Source: Isoetes taiwanensis (taxonomy: Eukaryota > Streptophyta > Lycopodiopsida > Isoetales > Isoetaceae). From it: a stretch of 64,000 nt of DNA. Below the pieces are notes generated by a model. The model searched no databases and had not been told where the DNA came from. It saw only the letters and a program-made list of their open reading frames with translations. The stretch spans positions 42,025,203-42,089,202 of the forward strand of contig JAJEKV010000002.1 in assembly GCA_021234155.1 (NCBI GenBank), given 5' to 3'. Made by a program: the position numbers and the translations under genes. This document shows positions 52,111-62,985 of this stretch, one piece after another. The stretch's first letter is position 1. Each line of letters opens with the position of its first letter.

Positions 52111-52921
52111 TAAGAAGATATATTGTTGACGCTTTTAAACCATTGCAAGCACATTCCAAACATTTATATTATTTAGAAGAAAATTACACACTGATCTTTG
52201 GTCCTTTTTAGCTTCTACTCATGTAGAGACCATTTTTACGTACACAAATAAGGACAAATATGTAGCCAATGTGAAGATCAAGATGTAGCCAAGATCAAGC
52301 ATGCATAATACATGTCTCATTTTACACATCCACGTGTTCATTAAAATTATAACATTTATGTGTCACTCGGTCTCTTCACTACAAGCTGCACTTTACTACA
52401 AGGTGCCTGACATCCATGCTAAATTTGCACAGCTACTCAAGGAGTCCATTATCCACATTTAAATCAAATTCTCTAAATAATAGACACATCTCTGATTTGC
52501 CAAGCTTATATTTTTAGAACAAACATATCGTAGCTTTCATGCATGCATAGGTTTTGCATGTCATGGCCAAGTGGCTTATAAACTGACTTTTGCATCTACC
52601 CTTTCTATTTTGCCACAGTTTTCATGCATGCAAAGGTTTTGCTTGTCATTGCCAAGTGGCCTATTAAGGCCATTGGTTCACATCTACACTGAACTAGCAG
52701 AGCAAAGTGCCTTGCACATTCTACAGGCTCACCATTTCATTTTCTAAAAAGGAAAGCGTGTATACATAGCAATAGTTCAACCAGATTTTACACCAGCTTG
52801 AGAATATAAATAAAAGTGAAAGTATTGCTTTAACTGCTTCAGAAATATATCATGATAAAGTACTTTAATCTATAGATCCACCCAGACTGCCCATAGTTTT
52901 TTTATCGTAAAAAAGACCACT

Positions 52922-55462
52922 TCAAAAACATTTTATAGCTAAGGTAGATACAACCAGTGCAATTGTAGCAGCAGATTCGAGAAGAGTCATGTAGAGGTCT
53001 GTCATAACTGTAGCCTTGCCTCCAGTTTTTTTCAAAAGAAACGGTCTTCCAATTTGTGACTCCATTCATATCCTAGCAAATCCACAAAACCGCAAGCAAA
53101 AAAATGACAAGGGCAGGAGAGGTCCGGTACCTGCAGCCAAACAACATGACATTAGCATAAATTGGTAATGCATGAAGGGCCAAAAGGTACAATGGAGCCT
53201 CTTGGTTTATAGCCGATCAGCCCTTGTAACCTTTTTGCCCAGTTAGTAGAACCTGCTAGAATTGTATTTAATATTCAAAGAGTGCAGAATGCATTGGTAA
53301 AGAAACTAACTTGTACTTCCTTTTAGCATATTGCAAACTAATGTATTACATTTGATCACCACTGTTGTAGCTTAGATAATGCATGGACTCTAAAATTCAT
53401 CAAAGAGATACCTAGATTTCGTCCTTGATATGAAGAAAATCTTTCATATTGTTGTATTTCATCAGGAATATGAGAGCAATTAGTTTCAGCCAAAGACATG
53501 CAGTCCAAGAAATGGTTCTTCAGCAAAATATCACTTGAAGCTTCTTTATCCGAATCGAACCAAGGGAATGAAGGGAATGCAATCGGAATCAAGTTCCCGC
53601 CAAGATTCCATGGCTTCCATAAACAACCGGATATGTTTATCTTTGTAAAATCCTCGGGATCTTCCACATGTGCTAAATTGATTCTTTCCTGGGCTATACA
53701 CTAGGTTTTGACTAAAAAGAAAGGATCTCACCAAGGAATGGAATATCCTTACCTTTGCATCCGAGTCGATAAAGACCCACATGCGTGAGATTCTGATTTT
53801 CGATTCTTGTAGAAGCCGCACCGCCACTTCAATCGGTCGTTAGGGTTGTTTGAGCCCATCGATCCATCCGCATGGCTCGGATAAAGGGAAAAATGGAGCT
53901 CTAACCTAATCCATACCATGGTATTTTATTTTTAGAGTATTACCTTGCTTTACGAGTAGTCTCTTAACTTGCGTACACCCCATTCAAAGGTCTTGTATTG
54001 TTACCAAGTCCACAAAGAAGCACCTAAGTTATTAAAGCCACCATTGCTTAAAGTTCAAATAATTCAGGTTGTAAATCAAGAAGTTCAAAGGTCCAGCTAG
54101 GGTACTACACCCCTGGTGGTTATGCTTATGAATAGACCACATGTTACAGTAAGGCCAAAAGACCAACAAAAATTCCCTTAAATATATGGTGCGAATATAT
54201 GGTTTAAATTACCATTAAATGTGCTTTGGACCTTGTAGCAGATGGTCGTGATCACCACCTAGTCGCCATATTTCCTATTATTTTCCATGGTAATATTTAT
54301 CAATTAAAAAATCCTACCTCCTTCCGTAGGACCTGGGCTGACCTTTTTATGAAATCTGCATCATAGGGGAGGGCTGACCCGCTACTGTACAGTAGAGGCC
54401 AAACCCAACCCTATTGTGTATTTTTATCCCTATTGAATCAAACAAATAAATAGGAGCATTTAGTTGTAGACTTACCTTTTAGTATTGGTTGCTGATAACT
54501 TGTATGAGAACATGCGCTTCACGCTTGAGTTCATATCTCCGGTGCACCAAAGATAAATCATGGAATGGTAGCCATATAATTGGCTTTTTAGTTTTTCATG
54601 GCCAAATGGCCTATGAGGTACATGACCTCTTTGTTTTAAACCCGATATCCGGTGGTGTAATATAAAGGTAAATGCATACCCTTTATTCAAGACATGCAAA
54701 TAATTAAAAATGAGATATATTTGTAAATATGAGCTATTGCAAACCTCTTAGCCCATGAAATTGCAGCTGAGGATTGTTTGTATGGCCCTCTTTGAACATT
54801 CCATTTTGTTTGCTAGATACCCAGGTGGTTACACAGCAAATTTTTCTCACGTATAACTTCGAGCCCTGCGGCATCATAATATAGTCCCACAAATTGTAAT
54901 CTTGACGTGCATTGCATACCGTAATAACTTTCTATCCCTGTCATGGAAATTCCAATGCGACCAATCAGATAATTTTATTTCAGATCCGTTTCATCGAAGT
55001 TTTTGTCCTCAGATAATCCAAAGAATGTACAACATCAATGCATGTTACATAGAGGTAATAATATATACACATACATGGTTACTTGAAGTGTAATAAAAGA
55101 GTGAAGGGATATGGCTAGAGGACACAAGCAACCCCGTTGAACCAAGGAATTGAAGTGTCTAAAAAAACCCAAATTCCAACCTAGATATCTAGGGCCGCAC
55201 ATCAGCCTCTACCAATCCTGTGAATCAGATTATCAATCCGCATCGAAGAAAAAAATCCAAGTCCGGTACTTATGATCCAATAGCCGGATCCCTTTTGTCA
55301 TAAAACAAATGTAGCCAATGAAAATCTACGTTCAAATAAGAACCATGTCTAAATACAAGAAAAGGGACATGCTTAACAAAGTTTACTCTTACAAGTTATC
55401 TTACCAAATAGTCTTCTAGTGCCTGTGAGCCAAACTAAGTCCTCCAGGTTAAGATATTCCAT
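52922..55462 (-). pseudogene. Array gene, reference model (U10 into U9); protein unrecognised
   Basis: Seven-exon model on the minus strand. Exon 1 is 55405-55462 (MEYLNLEDLVWL, ends phase 1). Exon 2 is 54851-55007. Exon 3 ends at 54476 (YGYHSMIYLWCTGDMNSSVK, open to its donor only in this copy). Exon 4 is 53753-53900 (RWLQQPNSFSEVAVQLLQES in type A copies). Exon 5 is 53412-53672 (EDPEDFTKINISGCLWKPWN, then DSDKEASSDILLKNHFLD; only U9 joins these in one frame). Exon 6 is 53131-53252 (STNWAKRLQGLIGYKPRGS). Exon 7 is 52922-53019 (KATVMTDLYMTLLESAATIA, hydrophobic end, stop). Splice sites are GT-AG, and phases agree at the junctions 1/2, 3/4, 4/5, 5/6 and 6/7 in at least some copies; 2/3 is unresolved. 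Total is about 335 codons. I know no family match. Exon 2 has the TAA form here, so this copy may be a pseudogene. Confidence 0.55.
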
Positions 55463-56252
55463 TAAGAACATATATTGTTGACGCTTTTAAACCATTGCAA
55501 GCACATTCCAAACATTTATATTATTTAGAAGAAAATTACACACTGTTCTTTGGTCCTTTTAGCCGCTCTACTCATGTAGAGACCATTTTTTACGTACACA
55601 AATAAGGACAAATATGTAGCCAATGTGAAGATCAAGATGTAGCCAAGATCAAGCATGCATAATACATGTCTCATTTTACACATCCACGTGTTCATTAAAA
55701 TTATAACATTTATGTGTCACTCGGTCTCTTCACTACAAGCTGCACTTTACTACAAGGTGCCTGACATCCATGCTAAATTTGCACAGCTACTCAAGGAGTC
55801 CATTATCCACATTTAAATCAAATTCTCTAAATAATAGACACATCTCTAATTTGCCAAGCTTATATTTTTAGAACAAACATATCGTAGCTTTCATGCATGC
55901 ATAGGTTTTGCATGTCATGGCCAAGTGGCTTATAAACTGACTTTTGCATCTACCCTTTCTATTTTGCCACAGTTTTCATGCATGCAAAGGTTTTGCTTGT
56001 CATTGCCAAGTGGCCTATTAAGGCCATTGGTTCACATCTGCCTTGCACATTCTACAGGCTCACCATTTCATTTTCTAAAAAGGAAAGCATGTATACATAG
56101 CAATAGTTCAACCAGATTTTACACCAGCTTGAGAATATAAATAAAAATGAAAGTATTGCTTTAATTGCTTCAGAAATATATCATGATAAAGTACTTTAAT
56201 CTATAGATCCACCCAGACTGCCCATAGTTTTTTTATCGTAAAAAAGACCACT

Positions 56253-57245
56253 TCAAAAACATTTTATAGCTAAGGTAGATACAACCAGTGCAATTGTGGC
56301 AGCAGTTCGAGAAGAGTCGTGTAGAGGTCTGTCATAACTGTAGCCTTGCCTCCAGTTTTTTTCAAAAGAAACGGTCTTCCAATTTGTGACTCCATTCATA
56401 TCCTAGCAAATCCACAAAACCGCAAAGCAAAAAAAATGACAAGGGCGGGGAGAGGTCCGGCATACTGCAGACCAAACAACATGACATTAGCAATAAATTG
56501 GTAATGCATGAAGGGCCAAAAGGTACAATGGAGCCTCTCGGTTTATAGCCGATCAGCCCTTGTAACCTTTTTGCCCAGTTAGTAGAACCTGCTAGAATTG
56601 TATTTAATATTCATAAGTAAAGAGTGCAGAATGCATTGGTAAAGAAACTAACTTGTACTTCCTTTTAGCATATTGCAAACTAATGTATTACATTTGATCA
56701 CCACTGTTGTAGCTTAGATAATGCATGGACTCTAAAATTCATCAAAGAGATACCTGGATTTCGTCCTTGATATGAAGAAAATCTTTCATATTGTTGTATT
56801 TCATCAGGAATATGAGAGCAATTAGTTTCAGCCAAAGACATGCAAATCCAAGAAATGGTTCTTCAAAAAAAATATCACTTGAAGCTTCTTTATCCGAATC
56901 GAACTCAAGGGAATGAAGGGGATGCAATCTAATCAAGTTCCCGCCAAGATTCCATGGCTTCCATAAACAACCGTGATATGTTTATCTTTGTAAAATCTCG
57001 GGGATCTTCCACATGTGCTAAATTGATTCGGTTCCAGGGCTATACACTAGGTTTTGACTAAAAAGAAAGGATCTCAGCTTAAGGAATGGAATATCCTTAC
57101 CTTTGCATCTGGAGCTGATAAAGACCCACATGCGTGAGATTCTGATTTTCGATTCTTGTAGAAGTCGCCTTGCCACTTCAATTGGTCGTTAGGTCTTTGT
57201 AGCCATCGATCCGTGCATGGCCCGGATAAAGGGAAAAATGGAGCT
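56253..57245 (-). pseudogene. Array gene copy, 3' half only (U10)
   Basis: Exons 4 to 7 lie in U10 with TGA at 56253-56255. The 5' half should be in U11, but U11 is broken by insertions after 57373, and the exon 1 to 3 region (unit positions 540-1515) is absent from its surviving pieces. Confidence 0.55.
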
Positions 57246-57286
57246 CTAACCTAATCCATACCATGGTATTTTATTTTTTAGAGTAT

Positions 57287-57373
57287 TACCTTGCTTTACG
57301 AGTAGTCTCTTAACTTGCGTACACCCCATTCAAAGGTCTTGTATTGTTACCAAGTCCACAGCTGAGCACCTAA
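57287..57373. repeat. U11 fragment 1
   Basis: The first 87 bp of a unit, ending at gctgagcacctaa. The unit resumes at 60083 with attaaagcc, so only about three bases (gtt) are missing between the pieces. Confidence 0.9.
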
Positions 57374-57760
57374 AACACAAACCATTATATTACACGCCTT
57401 AAAATTAAATTCCCCCTAAAACCCCCTTTTGTTTGGGTGCATATTCACACGGGGGGTGACTCCGGGCAACGAGAGCTGTTGGATAGGCATATTCACCCCT
57501 TATTCCTTAATCTACACCGTACACAAAGTTCCTCGTTTGTGGGGTATAGATGTATAGAATTTGTTATACTGTATAACAAGATTTGCAAAATACTATAAGA
57601 TTTCAGGCAATATACTATATGATGTTGATTTTGTACGTGCCAAACATAATTATAGGGGCTCTCGCTGCCCTATGTCACCCCCCGTGTGAATATGCACCCA
57701 AACAAAAGGGGGTTTTAGGGGGAATTTAATTTTAAGGCGTGTAATATAATGGTTTGTGTT
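57374..57760. mobile_element. MITE with 103 bp terminal inverted repeats
   Basis: The left arm 57374-57476 (aacacaaaccattat at its outer end) and right arm 57658-57760 (ataatggtttgtgtt) are almost perfect reverse complements, including the strings cccccttttgtttgggtgc and ggaatttaattttaagg. The 181 bp interior has no coding capacity. A TA lies just outside each end (57371-57372 and 57762-57763), allowing a TA target duplication, but the terminal base pair then mismatches, so the superfamily is uncertain (Tc1/mariner-like is possible). Confidence 0.88.
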
Positions 57761-57761
57761 A

Positions 57762-59041
57762 TAGGTTAAAAAATTTTTTGCCCCTTCGGGGCAAAAAACA
57801 AACATTACATCACACTTGGACGAGTTCAAATGAAATAGATACTTCGAGGTATTAGAAGTAGCAAGCCTGGCGGAAGCTACTCGAGCCGCATATGTTACAT
57901 TATCCATAAAGTCTTGACATGCTGCCTTTCTGTCAAGGCTCTCATGGTTATTCTTGCCTCATGTAATGAATTGATAAGCAAGACAACATCATATGTGTTT
58001 TGATTGCATTGCACGGCTCAAGAGAATCAAACACATACATAAAGGAACACGCATGTAAACATCATGGAGCAGATATCCTCAAGCAAATCATACAACATCA
58101 ACATTTTTTGTTTGAGTACCGCCCATATCCTCTAAAAGTAAAGCCAACAAACTTTGTCTATAGAACACTCTTTTATTAAAGCTACTATGTTCAACATTTA
58201 CCTTGAAACCGTATAAAGATACAAAGATTAAACATGCAATGACACTTATAAACGGTCTCAGATGAAGGTTTTGACGCCAAAAAATGGGCAAATGGCTTCG
58301 CTTTGTGAAGATAGAAGGGCCAGCTATAGAAGGGCGATAGGTGAAAATATATTCCCAAAAGCCCTATTTAGAGAAGTCCTAGACTGGGGCCCATGATCGC
58401 AAAAGCTTAGGTTACAAGTGCCGTCTCTTTCCGCTCCTACATTGAAATAAGGAAAAACTAGTTAATGATGCTGCAAAATAGCAGGCAGAAAAGCTCTAAC
58501 TAAAAGTGCATGGGAGCACACAAGCATACATATTCAGCTCTGCATAGAAGAAAATGCAGTACCATCCCCTTTAGAACTTGTTGTTTCTTAGAACTTGTTG
58601 CTGCAAAAAATTCAGAGGAAATAGCATTAGTAAATTGCATATGTTGCCAATAAATAAATGGAATTGTAGAGCTGTGAATCCCAATCCAACAACAATCAAA
58701 TAACAATATGCTAGTACTAATCGCCTGGCCAATTCTTTGAATAAAATTCCACCGGATTCATTTTAGTACCTCGAGACCGCCAAGCTAATGGAAGAACAGT
58801 AATTTTGTTAATGGTTTATGGCTACCTGATCGTAAGTACTGGCCAATTGTAACCTTTGCCCTCTTGCTTTATACTATATCATACCGATTGAATACTACAA
58901 CAGAAATTTACAGGGACCTTCAGATTCATTCTACATAGCCATCACAGAACAATCTGCAGGCAATGAATTTGTGGTTTAACCACCAACTAAATGCTTGGCT
59001 ACAGGTAATGCATATTTAAATAGTTGTAGATCTGTACTTAC
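57762..59041. other. Sequence 3' of the glutaredoxin gene; no gene recognised
   Basis: Short open frames only. Immediately past the glutaredoxin stop there is a gtaagtac donor-like site, and a ctgcag acceptor-like site follows near 58950, so part of this stretch may be a spliced 3' untranslated region. Confidence 0.45.
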
Positions 59042-59627
59042 TCATGAGCACATAGCCTTCTCTACTGCCTCTTTCAACTCTCCACTTTGATATGCTCGTA
59101 ATGCAATATCACACCTGCCATAAAACTCTCCATCGATGTACAGTTGTGGAAATGTTGGCCAGTTTGAGTACTCCTTCAAGCCTTGACGCAGCCCATCATC
59201 TTCTAGAATGTTTACAGTCTCATATGGCACATTTAAGCTGTTAAGTATCTGATTTACAGTGTTTGAGAAGCCACATTGAGGGAACACCTTAGTCCCCTTC
59301 ATGAAGAGTACTATCTTGTGCTCCCCAAATTTATCAAGTGATTGTTTCAATTACGGTCAACCCTCCTGAGCTACACGACCGAAAAGAAGCCCGGCATGGA
59401 ACCGCCCCTAACTTCGCCATGAGAGAGGAGCTAATTTGCAAGATGCAAATTTTGCCATTCGCTGAAAGGCAAGGCAATGGGCGAATAGAGGTTGGACAAA
59501 CAACGAAGTTAGGGTGTGAGCAGATAGGGACGGCTATGGCCACGCCGGTTTCCAGTTTATAAACTGGCACCGAATCCACCAGCTTTTGCAGCCATCTGTT
59601 GCCGGTTTTGCACCGTGAATGCTGCAT
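59042..59627 (-). CDS. GRXS14: Plastid-type CGFS monothiol glutaredoxin (GrxS14-like)
   Basis: Class II glutaredoxins bind a [2Fe-2S] cluster with glutathione and deliver it; GrxS14 acts in the chloroplast stroma. The 59042-59350 part holds the whole domain: KIVLFMKGTK, the active-site CGFS in FPQCGFSNTV, EYSNWPTFPQLYIDGEFYG, and CDI before the end EKAMCS-stop, as in GrxS14. The usual GGCD glutathione-binding motif reads GRCD. An upstream frame from ATG 59627 gives about 95 residues rich in Ser, Arg, Cys and Leu, suitable as a transit peptide, ending CSSGGLTV. The expected family junction is LTPELK; here the two frames are offset by one base exactly there (accgtaattg), so either a frameshift or a base-calling error. 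No intron in the coding part. The gene sits between two pieces of array unit U11. Confidence 0.87.
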
Positions 59628-59878
59628 ATTGTTGCCCTGATGCCATGCACAAGGGAGAAACACTGTGGAAAAAAAAAAGCCCTTAAAGCTAACCTTTCTG
59701 GCAAAATACTGAAGAATCAAAGGAGTAGTAAAAGTCTGGATTCGCCTCCGAGCTTCTGCTGCTTCGAAATCAAAGGACAGACTTGTTCCTTCCTCTTTGA
59801 AGATTCAGAGAAGTAAAAGAAGTCGAAAACACAACCCTAAACCTAAAGTCCAGGTTCTCGAGCCCTGCATGCCATTGG

Positions 59879-59907
59879 TTTTATTTATTTATTTATTTAT
59901 TTATTTG
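59879..59907. repeat. (TTTA)n microsatellite
   Basis: About seven copies of ttta, upstream of the glutaredoxin 5' region. Confidence 0.9.
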
Positions 59908-60082
59908 TGGAGGGTATGGGGGTAAATCATTGGTGATATGGAATTTAGACAATAAAATGCGGAGTGCACTCTAGATATACTGATTAGTATGCCTCATGCA
60001 ATACGCCCATGAAATCATATGAAAACCATGCCAAAAAGCGTATAAAATCACAAAAAAAACCCCCTGTTATAATGCTACATAT

Positions 60083-60327
60083 TAAAGCCACCATTGCTTA
60101 AAGTTCAAATAATTCAGTTGTAAATCAAGAAGTTCAAAAAGGTCCAGCTAGGGTACTACACCCCTGGTGGTTATGCTTATGAATAGACCACATGTTACAG
60201 TAAGGCCAAAAGACCAACAAAAAATTCCCTTAAATATATGGTGCGAATATATGGTTTAAATTACCATTAAATGTGCTGCAGACCTTGTAGCAGTGGTCGC
60301 ATCACGACCTAGTCGTCATATTTCCTA
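60083..60327. repeat. U11 fragment 2
   Basis: Continues the unit from attaaagcc to tcatatttccta, close to the other units. It ends exactly at the Helitron insertion point. Confidence 0.9.
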
Positions 60328-60336
60328 CTAGTAATA

Positions 60337-60357
60337 ATGCCCAGCGTTGCTGGGCAT
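60337..60357 (-). other. Helitron 3' terminal hairpin
   Basis: A perfect 9 bp stem with a 3-base loop, followed by TATTA and the terminal CTAG. In Helitrons this hairpin acts as the rolling-circle termination signal. Confidence 0.93.
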
Positions 60358-61879
60358 AAGATAAAAAAACTATAAGTAATAAGACAAAAATATTATCAAG
60401 GTTCAATTAGCCATCTACTTCTATGCTTCAATTTAAGCTTTGATTCAATCGCTAATAAGAAACCTACGCTATTGGAGTATTTCATAAAAAACCTTCTTAT
60501 CTAGTCCGCAACATTCCTCAAATGTATCATAGACAATAGCAATATTCTCCTTTTCTTAAGTCCCTTATCTAGTCATCAACGTATCATAGACAATAGTAAT
60601 ATACTCCTTTGCTTAAGTTCCAATTGTACTATTATAGCCATGTTAATACTTTAGTCTATTTGAGTTATGGCAACTTACAATCATGCCTATGTTGCATAGG
60701 AGCAATTATTTTTTTTTTCTTTTCTTTAGATCTAACAATAGATTATCGATTAAGCAAATTCGCCATTAACTTTATTATAGACGTCCATTGTCTAAGGACA
60801 AAATGTCTTCAAATATATGTTTTTTTCCTAAAGGCAAAATTTTCAATTTCTAAAAGTAAATGTTCAAAGTTCTTGGCAAAACGCCTTCAAATGTATGCTT
60901 CAATTGCTAATGGAAAATGCCCCAATTCTTAAAGGTATATGTTCAAAGTTATTTACTGTTAAGATTGTTAAGATATGTGATAGAACTCTTGCTAACTTGT
61001 TTGTATTTTATTGCTAAATGAATCAACAGTCTTGTTAATATTTATATATATTTGTGGTAACAAAGAGTTGCTCTATATTGCTCTATATCGCCTTAATGAT
61101 TTGCAACTATTATGCCATGCCCATGGTCCTTCTCAACTTGTTGTCTTTCCATGCTTAGTTTGTGATAGAAAATCTCAGGTATATTGAGTAGCTTTGATGG
61201 TAGACAACTTATGGTCTTACAATGGGATAAAAAATTCCCACCTTGAACAACGCAAATACCCACCATGGATTTTAGTGCATTAACAACAGTCTTTTATTTC
61301 ATTATAAGCACATATTCACAAATTTAAAACCAGCTTTGCAAGCACATATTCATAGATTAAACTATCTTTGGATACAATTCTTGCCAAATAGTCTTTAAGA
61401 TCACGTCAACAGAGAAATACTTTTTGTCATCCCAATCCAATGCATATGGAAAGAATTTCTTCTTAGCAAACTCCCCGAGAATGAAAAACCTGTATGGAAA
61501 ACATGTTTTGGCTGGAATTGCAAGCTTAGAATACCACAAGAACCCAACTTAAATGGTTGCTAGACGGCATGTATTATACAAATGCAATTCATCAGAACAC
61601 TGTGTGTATATCATCCCAATAAACACTTTTCTATATCATCCCAATAAACACTTTTCTGATAGTCTCTAGAAGTACCTATGTTGTTAAGGTTGGCATTTCT
61701 GCATCTAAAAAATCTGCAATATCGAGTACCCAAGATCTACAAAAATGGCACACTGTTTCAATGCAGGTCTGAACATGTGTTCTCATCATTTAACTTCAGG
61801 GGCTAGAATCCATAAATTCACAAATACCAAGACCAGATGCTTCTTGTAACAGTGCTTATTACCAAAGGCCCGCTCAATT

Positions 61880-62985
61880 CCCATGCCCCTTTCAACACAT
61901 TCTTCCTCTTCCTTTTTTCCATGTACCCCTTTTCCTCTTTTCCGCACCCTTTCCCTGTTCCCCCTTCTTTTTTTCCCTTTTTCCATTCTCTTTCTTGTTT
62001 CCCTTTTCCACCTTCTTTACCGTTTTCCTCCTCTCCTTTTCTCCGTGCCATTTCCCCTTCCCTTTTTCCGATTCCCTCTTCCTCGTGCTCTTTCCCTCTT
62101 CCCTTTTCCTGTTTCTTTCTTTCCTTTTCCTTGCCTTTTTCCTAGATTCTATTTTATCCTTCTCCCCTCCCCCTTTCTCTTTTCCCATGCCACTTTTCCA
62201 TTCCCTTCTCTCTGTCCTTTTCTTGTTCCCCTTTTTCCTTCCTTCCTCCTCATTTTTTCCAATTCCATGTCCCCCTTCTTCCCTTCATTTTTTTTCCTCT
62301 CTCCATCCTTTTCTCTTCCCCTTTTCCACTGCCCATTTCCCTTCCCTTTTTCCCTAACTTTTTTTCCTTTACTTTTCTTTTCCCCTTTTTTGTTTTCCAT
62401 ATCATTTTTTCCTTCTCTTTTCCCCTGTCCTTACCCTTTCCTTCTTCTCCTTTTTACCATGCCCTTTTTTCCCTCCTTTTTCTCATGCTTTTTTTTTTCT
62501 TTCTTTTTCCCCTTGCTCACCCTTTTCGTCTTTCCCCTTTTCATGTGCCGTTTCCCCCTTCCCTTTTTCCATTTCTCTCTTTCCCTTTTTCTCATGCCTT
62601 TTTTTCCAAGTTCCCTTTCCCCCTTTTCTCGTTCCCTTTTCTTTTTCTTTTCCTTTCCCCATGCCCTTTTTTGCTTGTCCACCCTTTTTTTATTCCCCTT
62701 CTTCCCTTCTCTTTTCTTCCTTTCCCCACCTTTTCCCTCTTCGCCTTTTGCCCATGGCCTTTTTCCCTTCATGTCCCCCCTCCCTTTTTCATTCTCATTT
62801 CTATTCCTTTTTCTCATGTCGTTTTTCCCTTCCTTTTTACCTTTCCTCACCCTTTCCCTCATTTCCTTTTACCCATGCCCTTTTTCTCTTCCCTTTTCCC
62901 CTTTCTCTTTTCTCCCTTTTCTCCTTGCCCTTCGCATTCCCCTTTCCTTCTTCCTTTTCCTCCTTTTCTTTTTCCCTTTCCCCAT
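61880..62985. repeat. Polypyrimidine tract, degenerate minisatellite
   Basis: Over about 1.1 kb the plus strand is almost only C and T, in blocks of ccctttttcc. A catgcc or catgtc motif interrupts at irregular intervals (for example 62186, 62263, 62456, 62593, 62658, 62751, 62871). Long open frames on both strands arise from the low complexity and are not genes. The purine strand could form intramolecular triplex. It lies wholly inside the Helitron. Confidence 0.93.

Larger units (their letters stand above)
37033..57373. repeat. Tandem array 2 of the same unit (U5-U10, start of U11)
   Basis: Unit starts are 39174 (U6), 44341 (U7), 47663 (U8), 50594 (U9), 53941 (U10) and 57287 (U11). U5 is a partial unit whose homology begins at an A-tract at about 37033, at a point corresponding to about position 1220 of U1. 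U6 carries the second copy of the LINE. U7 is 3322 bp and U8 2931 bp; the difference of 391 bp is one clean deletion at 49619/49620. Types in order are A (U5), B (U6), C (U7), C (U8), A (U9), B (U10). The array breaks at 57373 where a MITE abuts it. Orientation is the same as array 1. Confidence 0.95.
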
